The notes under the pieces are model-generated. The model did no database searches and was not told where the DNA came from. It saw nothing but the letters and a program-made list of their open reading frames with translations. The position numbers and the translations under genes are program-made. Of a stretch of DNA of 64,000 bases, positions 1-8,081 are shown in pieces (position 1 is the stretch's first letter; each line of letters opens with the position of its first letter). The DNA is taken from assembly GCA_031398975.1 (NCBI GenBank), contig JANNOI010000021.1, positions 182,466 through 246,465 on the forward strand, in the 5' to 3' direction. The stretch comes from JAKFWI01 sp031398975. Lineage in GTDB: Bacteria > Pseudomonadota > Alphaproteobacteria > Caulobacterales > Aquidulcibacteraceae.

Positions 1-1
1 G

Positions 2-124
2 GCCCGCGTGCGCGCGCTGGGCGCGCCGGTGCGGCCCGTGGGCAAGGTCGAGGGGGACAATTATTCCGACGGCGACACCTATCGGCTCACCCTCTACGCC
101 GCACCGGGGCAGGGCGGCCCATGA
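2..124 (+). CDS. C-terminal end of an unidentified upstream gene (partial)
   Basis: The frame is open from the window edge to a TGA at 122-124, giving the last 40 residues of a protein that ends in TLYAAPGQGGP. Its stop overlaps the ATG of the next gene (ATGA), which is the coupling style used by most genes in this block and argues that the frame is real. The visible tail is short, basic at first and then polar. No domain can be recognised from it, so no function is assigned. Confidence 0.5.
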   Translation, partial: ARVRALGAPVRPVGKVEGDNYSDGDTYRLTLYAAPGQGGP

Positions 125-810
125 CCCGCGGCCGGGCGCGCTCGGCCGCGATCACCGCGGCGCTGGCGGGCTTCGCCCTGGTCAGCGTGCTGGGGATGGG
201 GTGGTTCCTGCTGCGCCCGGACGCCGCCGCCGGGACGCTGATCTGGCTGCAGCACGCCGCGTTCGAGCCCTGGGCCGCGCCGGCCGGGGTCGCCGCCTTC
301 GCGCTGCTGGCGCTGGCGGGGGCGCCGCAAGTGGTGCTGATCCCGCTTCTGGTGGCCGCGTTCGGGCCGTGGCTCGGCTTTTTCTATGCCTGGCTCGGCA
401 AGCTGATCTCGTCCGCGGCGGGCTTTGCGGTGGGGCGGCGGTTCGGGGCCCGGCGCGTGGAGGCGGCGGCCAGCGCCCGCGTGGCGGCCCTGCTGCGCGC
501 GCTGTCGCGCAACGGCTTCTGGGCGAGCGCCCTGATCCGGCTGGTCCCTACCGTGCCGGCGGTGGCGGTCAATATCGCCGCCGGCTGCACGCCGATCCGC
601 TTCCGCGACTTCCTCGCAGGGACCGCGCTCGGCAGCATACCCAAGATGGCGCTGATCGCGTTCGCGGGGCAGGCGGCCATCAGCGGCCTCACCGGCGGCG
701 GCGCCAAGGCGTGGGCGATGCTGGGGCTGGCGGCGGCGCTGCTCGCGGCGCTCGCGCTCGCAGGGCGGCTCTGGCTGAAGCGGCGCGCGATCCCGCCGGG
801 CCCCGGCTGA
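121..810 (+). CDS. TVP38/TMEM64-family (VTT domain) inner-membrane protein
   Basis: This 229-residue protein has about five to six hydrophobic segments. The family signature is in the middle and C-terminal half: a GFFYAWLGKLISSAAGF-like stretch near residue 90, an RLVPTVP(A)VAVN(I)AAG motif near residue 140, and a DFLAGTALGSIPKMALIAFAG stretch near residue 165. These are typical of the DedA-related VTT (SNARE-associated Golgi) superfamily, whose members are thought to act as lipid scramblases or in membrane homeostasis. The ATG overlaps the stop of the upstream partial gene. It ends 132 bp before nuoA and is probably not part of complex I. The family is clear, but the substrate is unknown. 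Confidence 0.85.
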   Translation: MTRGRARSAAITAALAGFALVSVLGMGWFLLRPDAAAGTLIWLQHAAFEPWAAPAGVAAFALLALAGAPQVVLIPLLVAAFGPWLGFFYAWLGKLISSAAGFAVGRRFGARRVEAAASARVAALLRALSRNGFWASALIRLVPTVPAVAVNIAAGCTPIRFRDFLAGTALGSIPKMALIAFAGQAAISGLTGGGAKAWAMLGLAAALLAALALAGRLWLKRRAIPPGPG

Positions 811-857
811 GGCGCCCGCTGCGGCGATCGGCGGCGCGCAGGCGGGCCCTGCCTTGC

Positions 858-886
858 TTGCCTCGAACCAGGAGCGCGTTTACTTG
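858..886 (+). promoter_or_regulatory. Candidate promoter for the nuo operon
   Basis: The 132-bp gap before nuoA contains TTGCCT (858-863) and TACTTG (881-886) separated by 17 bp, a plausible sigma-70 pair about 57 bp upstream of the nuoA ATG. This is a sequence match only; a different start point in the same gap is possible. Confidence 0.3.
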
Positions 887-942
887 TTCAACGCAAAGCG
901 CTTCGCCGCCGCCATCCGCCGCGCCAAGGATTCCCGGCTTTC

Positions 943-1308
943 ATGCCCGATTTTCTGCTGGACTACCTGCCGATCGCGATCTTCCTGGCGATCGCCACCC
1001 TGATGGGCGCAGGCTTCATCCTCGCGGCCTGGGCGCTCGCGCCCAAGCGGCCGGACAAGGAAAAGCTCTCCGCCTATGAGTGCGGCTTCAACGCGTTCGA
1101 CGATGCGCGCATGAAGTTCGACGTGCGCTTCTACCTCGTAGCGATCCTCTTCATCATCTTCGATCTCGAGATCGCCTTCCTGTTCCCGTTCGCGCTCGCG
1201 CTCGATGAGATCGGGCCGTTCGGCTATTGGTCCATGGTGAGCTTCCTGGGCGTGCTCACGGTGGGGCTTGTCTATGAATGGCGGAAGGGCGCGCTCGAAT
1301 GGGAGTGA
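943..1308 (+). CDS. nuoA: NADH-quinone oxidoreductase subunit A
   Basis: Small membrane subunit of complex I, 121 residues with three transmembrane helices (about residues 8-30, 63-85 and 90-112). The conserved loop with YECGFNAFDDAR (around residue 46) and the FDVRFYLVAILFIIFDLEIAFLFP stretch, here split by the second helix, identify the subunit. It helps form the quinone-binding interface together with NuoH and NuoD. It is the first gene of the nuo operon, and its last codons overlap the nuoB start. Confidence 0.97.
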   Translation: MPDFLLDYLPIAIFLAIATLMGAGFILAAWALAPKRPDKEKLSAYECGFNAFDDARMKFDVRFYLVAILFIIFDLEIAFLFPFALALDEIGPFGYWSMVSFLGVLTVGLVYEWRKGALEWE

Positions 1309-1868
1309 CCCCCAATCCCCCCGCGCTGAGCGCGGGCCGTGCGGGCGTGGAAGGCGGCTTTCCCGTTCGCGAAGACGACCCCCTGTTCACCGGGCTGTCC
1401 AACACGTTGGCCGACAAGGGCTTCCTGGTCGCGGCCGCCGATGATCTCATCACCTGGGCGCGCACTGGTTCGCTGATGTGGATGACGTTCGGGCTGGCCT
1501 GCTGCGCGGTGGAGATGATGCAGGCCTCGATGCCGCGCTACGATCTGGAGCGCTTCGGCTTCGCCCCGCGCGCCTCGCCGCGCCAGTCCGACGTGATGAT
1601 CGTGGCCGGCACCTTGACCAACAAGATGGCCCCGGCGATGCGCAAGGTCTACGACCAGATGCCTGAGCCGCGCTACGTGATCTCCATGGGCTCCTGCGCC
1701 AATGGCGGGGGCTATTACCATTACAGCTATTCAGTCGTGCGCGGCTGCGACCGCATCGTCCCGGTGGACATCTACGTGCCCGGCTGCCCGCCTAGCGCGG
1801 AGGCTCTGGTGTACGGGGTGCTGCAGCTGCAGCGCAAAATCCGCCGCGAGGGGACGATCGAGCGATGA
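1299..1868 (+). CDS. nuoB: NADH-quinone oxidoreductase subunit B (N2 cluster)
   Basis: Peripheral complex I subunit carrying the terminal [4Fe-4S] cluster N2. The ligands are visible in GLACCAVEMM, SMGSCANGG and VPGCPPSAEAL. I chose ATG 1299 (189 residues), which overlaps the nuoA stop and has GGAAGGG nine bases upstream. An in-frame ATG at 1278 would add seven residues inside nuoA. The stop overlaps the nuoC ATG (ATGA at 1865), implying coupled translation. Confidence 0.97.
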   Translation: MGVTPNPPALSAGRAGVEGGFPVREDDPLFTGLSNTLADKGFLVAAADDLITWARTGSLMWMTFGLACCAVEMMQASMPRYDLERFGFAPRASPRQSDVMIVAGTLTNKMAPAMRKVYDQMPEPRYVISMGSCANGGGYYHYSYSVVRGCDRIVPVDIYVPGCPPSAEALVYGVLQLQRKIRREGTIER

Positions 1869-2479
1869 GCGGGCTCACGCTTCCCGCCGCGGGGCTCGCC
1901 GATCTGGGCGCCCATATTATCGCCGCCACCGGGCAGGCGGTGCGTGCGCACACGGTGGCCTTCGGCGAGCTGACGCTGGAGACGACGCCCCAGGACATGC
2001 CAGCCTTGGCGGCCTTTCTGCGCGACGATCCCCAATGCCTGTTCCAAACGCTGATCGACATTTGCGGGGTGGATTATCCCGGGCGCGCGGCCAGGTTCGA
2101 GGTCGTCTACCATTTCCTGTCCATGCGGCTGAACAAGCGGGTGCGCGTGCGCGTGGCCGTGCGGGAGGGCGCCTCCATACCGAGCCTCATTCCGCTTTTC
2201 CCGGCCGCCGACTGGTTCGAGCGCGAAGCCTTCGACATGTACGGCATCGTCTTCGCCGATCATCCGGATTTGCGCCGCCTGCTCACCGATTACGGCTTCT
2301 CCGGCCATCCCCTGCGCAAGGACTTCCCCCTCTCGGGCGAGGTGGAGGTGCGCTACGATCCCGAGCAGCAGCGCGTGGTCTATGAGCCGGTCGTGCTGCA
2401 GCAGGCGTTCCGCTCGTTCGATTTCCTCTCCCCTTGGGAAGGCGCGCAGCTGCTGCCGGGGGATGAGAAGGCGGGGTAG
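1865..2479 (+). CDS. nuoC: NADH-quinone oxidoreductase subunit C
   Basis: A 204-residue peripheral-arm subunit (30 kDa type). The hallmark signature is WFEREAFDMYGIVFADHPDL (around residue 118), followed by the RRLLTDYGFSGHPLRKDFPL stretch, which sits against NuoD. The TAG stop at 2477-2479 lies inside a G-rich run, GGGGTAGGGG, which has a mirrored counterpart beyond the next gene at about 2935-2943. In most relatives nuoD follows directly, whereas here a 490-bp insert separates the two. Confidence 0.97.
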   Translation: MSGLTLPAAGLADLGAHIIAATGQAVRAHTVAFGELTLETTPQDMPALAAFLRDDPQCLFQTLIDICGVDYPGRAARFEVVYHFLSMRLNKRVRVRVAVREGASIPSLIPLFPAADWFEREAFDMYGIVFADHPDLRRLLTDYGFSGHPLRKDFPLSGEVEVRYDPEQQRVVYEPVVLQQAFRSFDFLSPWEGAQLLPGDEKAG

Positions 2480-2501
2480 GGGGAGGGGGAGGGGAAGGCA
2501 T

Positions 2502-2529
2502 TAGGCAGTAGGCAGTAGGCAGTAGGCAG
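2502..2529 (+). repeat. Tandem TAGGCAG heptamers, left arm of an inverted flank
   Basis: Four perfect copies of TAGGCAG occupy 2502-2508, 2509-2515, 2516-2522 and 2523-2529, preceded by a degenerate copy (AAGGCAT, 2495-2501) and a G-rich run. The same heptamer appears in the opposite orientation after the four-helix-bundle gene, so the two arrays bracket that ORF as an inverted repeat. Confidence 0.95.
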
Positions 2530-2897
2530 TGGAGGGGGTGCGGATCGCGATTCATTCCTACCGGGATCTGAAGGTCTGGCAGGCGGCTATGGATGCGGCG
2601 GTGCTGGCCTATACCTTGACCAAAACCTTCCCGGCTTCGGAATTGTACGGCATGACCAGTCAGATAAGGCGTGCGGCGGCCTCGGTCGCGGCGAACATCG
2701 CCGAGGGCTATGGGCGCGATAGCACCGGCGCCTACACGAATGCGTCGCGCATCGCTCAGGGATCGCTGAAGGAATTGGAGACGCATGTGCTGCTCGCCGC
2801 CCGTGTCGGCCTTACAGAAGCAGAAGCGCCGCTGCTGGCGCGGTGCGAGGAAGTCGGCCGCATGCTCCGCGCCCTGATCCGATCCATCGAGCCCTAA
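2529..2897 (+). CDS. Four-helix-bundle protein (23S rRNA intervening-sequence / S23-like family)
   Basis: A 122-residue soluble protein with the typical family pattern: SYRDLKVWQ near the N-terminus, then ELYGMTSQIRRAAASV, NIAEGYGR and LKELETHVLLA. These form four amphipathic helices. The family occurs as ORFs inside 23S rRNA intervening sequences and as stand-alone genes; relatives include the Avd accessory proteins of diversity-generating retroelements. Its role is not established. The start is uncertain: GTG 2529 lies in the last heptamer repeat, and GTG 2538 is an alternative with GGAGG very close by. It separates nuoC from nuoD and is bracketed by inverted heptamer arrays, so it looks like an inserted cassette and not a complex I gene. 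Confidence 0.88.
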   Translation: MEGVRIAIHSYRDLKVWQAAMDAAVLAYTLTKTFPASELYGMTSQIRRAAASVAANIAEGYGRDSTGAYTNASRIAQGSLKELETHVLLAARVGLTEAEAPLLARCEEVGRMLRALIRSIEP

Positions 2898-2906
2898 CCA
2901 TTCCCC

Positions 2907-2943
2907 TACTGCCTACTGCCTCCCCTCCCCGACTGCCTACCCC
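2907..2943 (-). repeat. Inverted CTGCCTA heptamers, right arm of the flank
   Basis: The stretch has CTGCCTA at 2909-2915, CTGCCTC at 2916-2922, a CCCTCCCC spacer and CTGCCTA at 2933-2939 followed by CCCC. The reverse complement reads GGGGTAGGCAG..., matching the GGGGTAGG and TAGGCAG runs on the left side. Together the arms define an element of about 2474-2943. Confidence 0.9.
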
Positions 2944-2967
2944 GACCGCCACCGCCAGAGCACCCCA

Positions 2968-4164
2968 ATGACCGCCCTCCCCATTCCCGCCGCACCCCGC
3001 ACCTTCACGATCAATTTCGGGCCCCAGCATCCGGCGGCGCACGGGGTGTTGCGCTTGGTGCTGGAGTTGGACGGGGAGGTGGTGGAGCGCGTCGATCCAC
3101 ACATCGGGCTTCTGCACCGGGGCACCGAAAAGCTGATCGAGTACAAGACCTACCTTCAGGCGCTGCCCTATTTCGACCGGCTGGATTACGTCGCGCCGAT
3201 GAACCAGGAGCACGCCTATTGCATGGCCATCGAGCGCGTGCTGGGGATTGCGGTTCCGCGCCGCGCGCAAATCATCCGGGTGCTGTATTGCGAGATCGGG
3301 CGGCTGCTCTCGCACCTCCTCAACGTCACCACCCAGGCCATGGATGTGGGCGCGCTGACGCCCCCGGTTTGGGGCTTTGAGGCCCGCGAGAAGCTGATGG
3401 TGTTCTATGAGCGCGCCTCCGGCTCGCGCTTGCATGCGAACTATTTCCGGCCCGGGGGCGTGCACCAGGACCTGCCCGTCGGGCTGGTGGAGGACATCGA
3501 GGGCTTCTGCCGCGACTTCCCCACCCTGATCGACGACCTCGAAACCCTGCTGACCGACAACCGCATCTTCAAGCAGCGCAATGTCGATATCGGCGTGGTC
3601 ACGCCCGAGGACGCGACGGCCTGGGCGTTTTCCGGGGTCATGGTGCGCGGCTCGGGCCTCGCCTGGGATCTGCGCCGCGCCCAGCCCTACGAGATCTATG
3701 ACGAACTCGCGTTCAAGGTGCCGGTCGGCAAGAACGGCGATTGCTACGACCGCTATCTCTGCCGCATGGAGGAGATGCGCGAGAGCACCAAGATCATGCT
3801 CCAGTGCCTCGACCTGCTGCGCAAGACGCCGGGCCCCGTGATGCCGGAGCATTCCAAGGTCGCCCCGCCGCGTCGGGCGGACATGAAGCTCTCGATGGAA
3901 GCGCTGATCCACCATTTCAAGCTGTACACGGAGGGCTTCCACGTGGGCCCGGGGGAGGTGTACGCGGCGGTGGAGGCCCCGAAGGGCGAGTTCGGCGTCT
4001 ATCTGGTCGCGGACGGGACCAACAAGCCCTATCGCTGCAAGATCCGCGCGCCCGGCTTCCCGCACCTGCAGGCGATGGATTACATGACCCGCGGCCACAT
4101 GCTGGCCGATGTCAGCGCCGTCCTCGGCTCGCTCGACATCGTGTTCGGCGAGATCGACCGCTGA
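2968..4164 (+). CDS. nuoD: NADH-quinone oxidoreductase subunit D
   Basis: A 398-residue 49-kDa-type subunit that, with NuoB, forms the quinone reduction site. Visible signatures are INFGPQHPAAHGVLRLVLEL near the N-terminus (quinone-site histidine), HIGLLHRGTEKL, the YFDRLDYVAPM stretch and the C-terminal DIVFGEIDR. The ATG comes 70 bp after the four-helix-bundle stop. Because of that insert, any coupling with nuoC is lost and nuoD translation must initiate independently. Confidence 0.97.
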   Translation: MTALPIPAAPRTFTINFGPQHPAAHGVLRLVLELDGEVVERVDPHIGLLHRGTEKLIEYKTYLQALPYFDRLDYVAPMNQEHAYCMAIERVLGIAVPRRAQIIRVLYCEIGRLLSHLLNVTTQAMDVGALTPPVWGFEAREKLMVFYERASGSRLHANYFRPGGVHQDLPVGLVEDIEGFCRDFPTLIDDLETLLTDNRIFKQRNVDIGVVTPEDATAWAFSGVMVRGSGLAWDLRRAQPYEIYDELAFKVPVGKNGDCYDRYLCRMEEMRESTKIMLQCLDLLRKTPGPVMPEHSKVAPPRRADMKLSMEALIHHFKLYTEGFHVGPGEVYAAVEAPKGEFGVYLVADGTNKPYRCKIRAPGFPHLQAMDYMTRGHMLADVSAVLGSLDIVFGEIDR

Positions 4165-4235
4165 GAGGCGCAAGGTCGCAGCCGCGCCGCGACCGGGCGG
4201 TTTGGAATCGGCGGCGGGCGGTGTAGGAAAACGCG

Positions 4236-4907
4236 ATGTCCCTCCGCCGTCCCGCGTCGGTCCAGCCCGAACGCTTCGCCTTCAGCCCCGAAACCCAAGC
4301 GCAGGCGCGCTGGTGGATGGCGAAATACCCCCCCGACCGGAAGGCCTCTGCGGTCATCCCCATCCTGTGGCTGGTCCAGAAACAGGAGGGCTGGGTGAGC
4401 GAGCCGGCGATGCGCGCGGTCGCGGCCCTGCTCTCCATGGCCCCGATCCGGGTGCTGGAGGTGGCGACCTTCTACACGATGTTCCATCTGGCCCCCGTGG
4501 GGCGCCACCATATCGCCGTGTGCGGCACCACGCCCTGCATGCTGCGCGGCGCGGAGGAGCTGAAGGCGGTGTGCAAGCGGCGCATCGGCGCCAAGCACGC
4601 CCCGAGCGCGGACGGGCTGTTCTCCTGGGAGGAGATGGAATGCCTGGGCGCCTGCGTGAACGCGCCGGTGGCGGCGATCGACGATTATTATTACGAGGAC
4701 CTCACCGCCGCAGACCTCGAACACCTTATCGACGCGCTGGCCAGCGGCGAGGCGGTGACGCCGGGCTCCGCGCTCGGGCGTGCGCATGGGGCGCCGGCGG
4801 GGGGGCCTAAGGTCTTGCTGGACCCCGCCCTCTATGACGGCTCGCTCGCCGCGCCGGTGAAGCTCGCGAACCTGCCCGAGCCCCAACCGAAGACGGAGGC
4901 TTCATGA
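4236..4907 (+). CDS. nuoE: NADH-quinone oxidoreductase subunit E (24 kDa, [2Fe-2S] N1a)
   Basis: A 223-residue peripheral subunit next to NuoF. The four cluster cysteines lie in CGTTPC (around residue 92) and CLGAC (around residue 134), the thioredoxin-like 2Fe-2S pattern. It starts 71 bp after nuoD. The C-terminal tail beyond the fold (about residues 165-223) is longer than in E. coli, as in other alphaproteobacteria. The stop overlaps the ATG of the following small membrane protein (ATGA). Confidence 0.97.
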   Translation: MSLRRPASVQPERFAFSPETQAQARWWMAKYPPDRKASAVIPILWLVQKQEGWVSEPAMRAVAALLSMAPIRVLEVATFYTMFHLAPVGRHHIAVCGTTPCMLRGAEELKAVCKRRIGAKHAPSADGLFSWEEMECLGACVNAPVAAIDDYYYEDLTAADLEHLIDALASGEAVTPGSALGRAHGAPAGGPKVLLDPALYDGSLAAPVKLANLPEPQPKTEAS

Positions 4908-5176
4908 GCGCCGAGGAGCCCCCGCCGGGCCTGGCGCGCAAGCGCTTGCCCTTCTCGCCCAACGAGGCGCCGCGCACCTTCGCCGGGACCGGGCGGGTGA
5001 TGCTTTATTTCTACTGGATCGTCGCCATCGGCCTCAGCGCGCTGACGGCCCACCAGCTCGCCGTCGTGCGGCTTTCGTTCACCGATCCCCACGTCTTCGT
5101 GCCGGCGCTGGGGGCGGCGTGGTTCGCCATGCGCGCGTTCATGATGGGCGCGCCCCGGCGCGGCAAGGGGGAATAG
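4904..5176 (+). CDS. Small membrane protein between nuoE and nuoF (unknown function)
   Basis: A 90-residue protein. A polar, proline- and arginine-containing N-terminal stretch of about 30 residues is followed by two hydrophobic helices, about residues 34-51 (VMLYFYWIVAIGLSAL) and 63-80 (VFVPALGAAWFAMRAF), and a basic tail, PRRGKGE. The ATG overlaps the nuoE stop, and nuoF begins 5 bp downstream, so it is fully embedded in the operon. It matches none of the 14 standard subunits. A complex I accessory or assembly protein is an inference from position only. Confidence 0.75.
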   Translation: MSAEEPPPGLARKRLPFSPNEAPRTFAGTGRVMLYFYWIVAIGLSALTAHQLAVVRLSFTDPHVFVPALGAAWFAMRAFMMGAPRRGKGE

Positions 5177-5181
5177 GCGCC

Positions 5182-6489
5182 ATGCTGGAAGACAAGGACC
5201 GCATCTTCCTGAACCTCTACGGGCTGCAGGATTGGCGCCTCGAGGCCGCGCGCCGGCGCGGCGCCTGGAACGCCACGCCGGACATGATCTCCGCCGGGCG
5301 CGATTGGATCATCCAGCAGATCAAGGATTCCGGCCTGCGCGGGCGCGGGGGCGCAGGCTTCCCCACCGGGCTCAAATGGTCCTTCATGCCGAAAGAGGTG
5401 AAGGAGCGGCCGCATTATCTCGTCGTCAACGCCGATGAGAGCGAGCCCGGCACCTGCAAAGACCGCGACATGATGCGCAACGACCCCCACCTGCTGATCG
5501 AGGGCTGCCTGGTGGCCGCCTTCGCGATGCAGGCGCACGTGGCCTACATCTATATCCGCGGCGAATATGTGCGCGAGCGCGAGATCCTCGAGGCCGCGAT
5601 CCGGGAAGCCTATGAGGCCAAGCTGATCGGCGCGGGCAATGTGAACGGCTGGGATTTCGATCTCTACGTCCATCACGGCGCGGGCGCCTATATTTGCGGC
5701 GAGGAAACCGCACTGCTCGAGAGCCTCGAGGGCAAGAAAGGCCAGCCGCGCCTGAAGCCGCCCTTCCCCGCGGGCGTGGGCCTTTATGGCTGCCCGACCA
5801 CGGTCAACAACGTCGAGAGCATCGCGGTGACGCCCACGATCCTGCGGCGCGGGGCCAAATGGTTTGCAGGGCTGGGCCGGGCCAACAATACCGGCGTCAA
5901 AGTGTTCTGCGTCTCGGGCCATGTGAACACGCCGTGCAATATCGAAGAGGCGATGAGCATCCCGCTCAAGACCCTGATCGAGGAGCATTGCGGGGGCGTG
6001 CGCGGGGGCTGGGGCAATCTGAAGGCGGTGATCCCGGGGGGCTCTTCGGTGCCGCTGATCCCGGCCGAGATCTGCGAAACGGTGCTGATGGATTTCGACG
6101 CCCTGCGCGACGTGAAGTCCGGCCTCGGCACCGCCGCCGTCATCGTGATGGACCAATCGACGGACGTCGTCCGCGCGATCGCGCGCATCTCCTATTTCTA
6201 CAAGCACGAAAGCTGCGGCCAGTGCACGCCCTGCCGGGAGGGCACGGGCTGGATGTGGCGGGTGCTGGAGCGCATGGCCCAGGGCGAGGCCGAGCATCGC
6301 GAGATCGACCTCCTGCTCGACGTGGCGAGCCAGGTGGAGGGGCACACGATCTGCGCGCTGGGGGACGCCGCCGCCTGGCCGGTCCAGGGCCTCATCCGCC
6401 ATTTCCGCGGCGAGATCGAAAGTCGAATAGACCGCTACCGCGCCGCCAAGGGCGCCCACCAGGTGCGCTCCCCGATCGCCGCGGAATAG
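5182..6489 (+). CDS. nuoF: NADH-quinone oxidoreductase subunit F (NADH/FMN-binding, N3)
   Basis: A 435-residue NADH-oxidising subunit. Visible features are the NADH-binding glycine-rich loop GLRGRGGAGFPTGLKW, an acidic ESEPGTCKDRDMM stretch and GAGAYICGEETALLESLEG. The [4Fe-4S] N3 ligands are in SCGQCTPCREGTGW, with a final cysteine in HTICALGD. I chose ATG 5182, since the family starts MLEDKDRIF; open frame extends upstream to 5119 without family similarity. Its last 55 bp overlap the 3' end of a gene on the opposite strand. Confidence 0.97.
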   Translation: MLEDKDRIFLNLYGLQDWRLEAARRRGAWNATPDMISAGRDWIIQQIKDSGLRGRGGAGFPTGLKWSFMPKEVKERPHYLVVNADESEPGTCKDRDMMRNDPHLLIEGCLVAAFAMQAHVAYIYIRGEYVREREILEAAIREAYEAKLIGAGNVNGWDFDLYVHHGAGAYICGEETALLESLEGKKGQPRLKPPFPAGVGLYGCPTTVNNVESIAVTPTILRRGAKWFAGLGRANNTGVKVFCVSGHVNTPCNIEEAMSIPLKTLIEEHCGGVRGGWGNLKAVIPGGSSVPLIPAEICETVLMDFDALRDVKSGLGTAAVIVMDQSTDVVRAIARISYFYKHESCGQCTPCREGTGWMWRVLERMAQGEAEHREIDLLLDVASQVEGHTICALGDAAAWPVQGLIRHFRGEIESRIDRYRAAKGAHQVRSPIAAE

Positions 6490-8081
6490 CGCAAGCCCGC
6501 CGCCGCCGCCTCCGCGGGCGATTTCGCGGCGAGCGCCAGCTCCACGCCAAGCTCCCTATCCGTCCGCAGGATGAAGAAGCCGTCCTCGTGGCGGGCCACC
6601 ACAAGGGGGATGTTGGTCTTGTTGGTGAGGCGGGCCTCGTTCAGCAGGTATTGGTCTGTCTGCTCGAAAGGGTCGATCTGGTCGTAGCTTGTGTATTCCG
6701 CCCACATGAGGATCGGGCAGTCGAGGGTGGAGACGTCGCGCGGGGGCGCGGTGCGATGGGGCTCGAATGTCTGCGGGGTGGGGCGGACCGCGACCTCGTA
6801 GAGCGCCTTGGTGATCTTGTCGTCCGACAGCCAGGGCATGTCCGTATTGTTCCACTGCCAGACGCGCAGGCCGGCGCGGCTGCACCCGGCCGCCTCCGGG
6901 CGCGCCAGCGCCTCCCGGACCAGCGGGGTGAAGCGCCAGGGGGCGTCCTCGGCGAAGGCGGCCTGCATCGATCCGGTGGTGGCGAAGGCGGCCGAGAGCA
7001 GATAGGCAGACCCGATCGCCGTCGCGGGGCGCCAGTCCCGGCGCGTCTCCCACGCTTTGAGCATCAAGAGCGCCAGCAGAAGATAGATCGGCGCCAGCGC
7101 CGGCACGAAATAGCGCGCGAGGATGATCGGGGTGTGGAACGAGATGATCATCGGGGTGACCGCGACGAACACAAGGCACAGGAGCAGCGCCAGAACCTCC
7201 GGGCGCCCGCGCTCGCGAAACGCCCACGCGCCAAGCCCGCCGAACAAGGCCAGGGCGAACGGCGTCAGGCCGGTGAAGTCGGACCAGACAAGGCGGGAAA
7301 ACTGGCGGAACTGGTACTCGACCCACCAGGGCTCGTGCTCGATCCAGAACCCGCCCCCGGACACGGCCGACATGAAGGGCAGCGTATAGAGCGCCCACGC
7401 CCCGATCACCGCCACCGACACCGCCCCGCACGCGATCCCAGTGAGCGCGAGCCGGCGGTCCCGGCCCAAAAGCCCCAGGATCGTCAGCGCCGCCCCCGCC
7501 GAGCCCGCCGTCAGCGCGCCGAAGAAGTGCGTCGCCGACATCCCAGCCGCCGCGCCGAACAGGGCCAGATAATCGAGCCGGCTCGGGATGCGCTTTTTGT
7601 CCGCAAACGTAACGAGCGCGAAGCTCAGGAGGCTCGCCAAAGCGAGCGCGAGCCCATAGCCGCGCACCTCGAGCAGATACCGCCGGAACCCGTACGAGAC
7701 CGCCAGCAGGCACAGGAAAACCACGAACGTCAAAAGCCGCCCGCGCCGCGCCGCATAGGCGCCCGTCAGCGCCAGCACCGAGCCGATCAGCAGCAGCGAC
7801 ATCGCCGTCGTAGACCAGATCCCGTAGCCGAACACATTCGCCCACAGATGGAGCCAGAGATAATAGAACGGCGGATGGGGCTCGAGACTAAGGCGGGAGG
7901 AAATCAAGGTAAAGAAATCGAGCAGCGGGTCGGCGCAATAGATCGAGAACAGCTCGTCGTACCAATAGGTACGGGAGAAGTTCATCATGAGCAGATGAAG
8001 AACGCTTAGCGCCGCCGCGCCCAGCAGAACTGCAAAGACTCTGTTTTGCGTCCAACGAAATGCCAAGCGTTTCGCGGTCAT
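6435..8081 (-). CDS. GT-C-type integral membrane glycosyltransferase (ArnT/PMT-like) inserted in nuo
   Basis: A 548-residue polytopic protein with roughly ten hydrophobic helices. After the first helix comes TYWYDELFSIYCAD, an acidic external loop typical of GT-C polyprenyl-phosphate-sugar transferases (Asp-Glu shortly after TM1), followed by EPHPPFYYLWLHLW, also typical of GT39/ArnT-like enzymes. A soluble C-terminal part of about 170 residues follows. I chose ATG 8081, with GGGGGCAGG just upstream; a GTG at 8093 is possible. It lies antisense between nuoF and nuoG and overlaps nuoF by 55 bp, so it is transcribed from its own promoter in the nuoG-side gap. The acceptor is unknown. Confidence 0.8.
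   Translation of the reverse strand: MTAKRLAFRWTQNRVFAVLLGAAALSVLHLLMMNFSRTYWYDELFSIYCADPLLDFFTLISSRLSLEPHPPFYYLWLHLWANVFGYGIWSTTAMSLLLIGSVLALTGAYAARRGRLLTFVVFLCLLAVSYGFRRYLLEVRGYGLALALASLLSFALVTFADKKRIPSRLDYLALFGAAAGMSATHFFGALTAGSAGAALTILGLLGRDRRLALTGIACGAVSVAVIGAWALYTLPFMSAVSGGGFWIEHEPWWVEYQFRQFSRLVWSDFTGLTPFALALFGGLGAWAFRERGRPEVLALLLCLVFVAVTPMIISFHTPIILARYFVPALAPIYLLLALLMLKAWETRRDWRPATAIGSAYLLSAAFATTGSMQAAFAEDAPWRFTPLVREALARPEAAGCSRAGLRVWQWNNTDMPWLSDDKITKALYEVAVRPTPQTFEPHRTAPPRDVSTLDCPILMWAEYTSYDQIDPFEQTDQYLLNEARLTNKTNIPLVVARHEDGFFILRTDRELGVELALAAKSPAEAAAAGLRYSAAIGERTWWAPLAAR

Noticed and set aside
5694..8009. Long plus-strand open frame (about 770 codons) over nuoF and the antisense transferase
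   Set aside because: It crosses two genes with clear families on either strand, is Arg/Gly/Ala/Pro-rich and shows no family motif; a GC-rich shadow frame.
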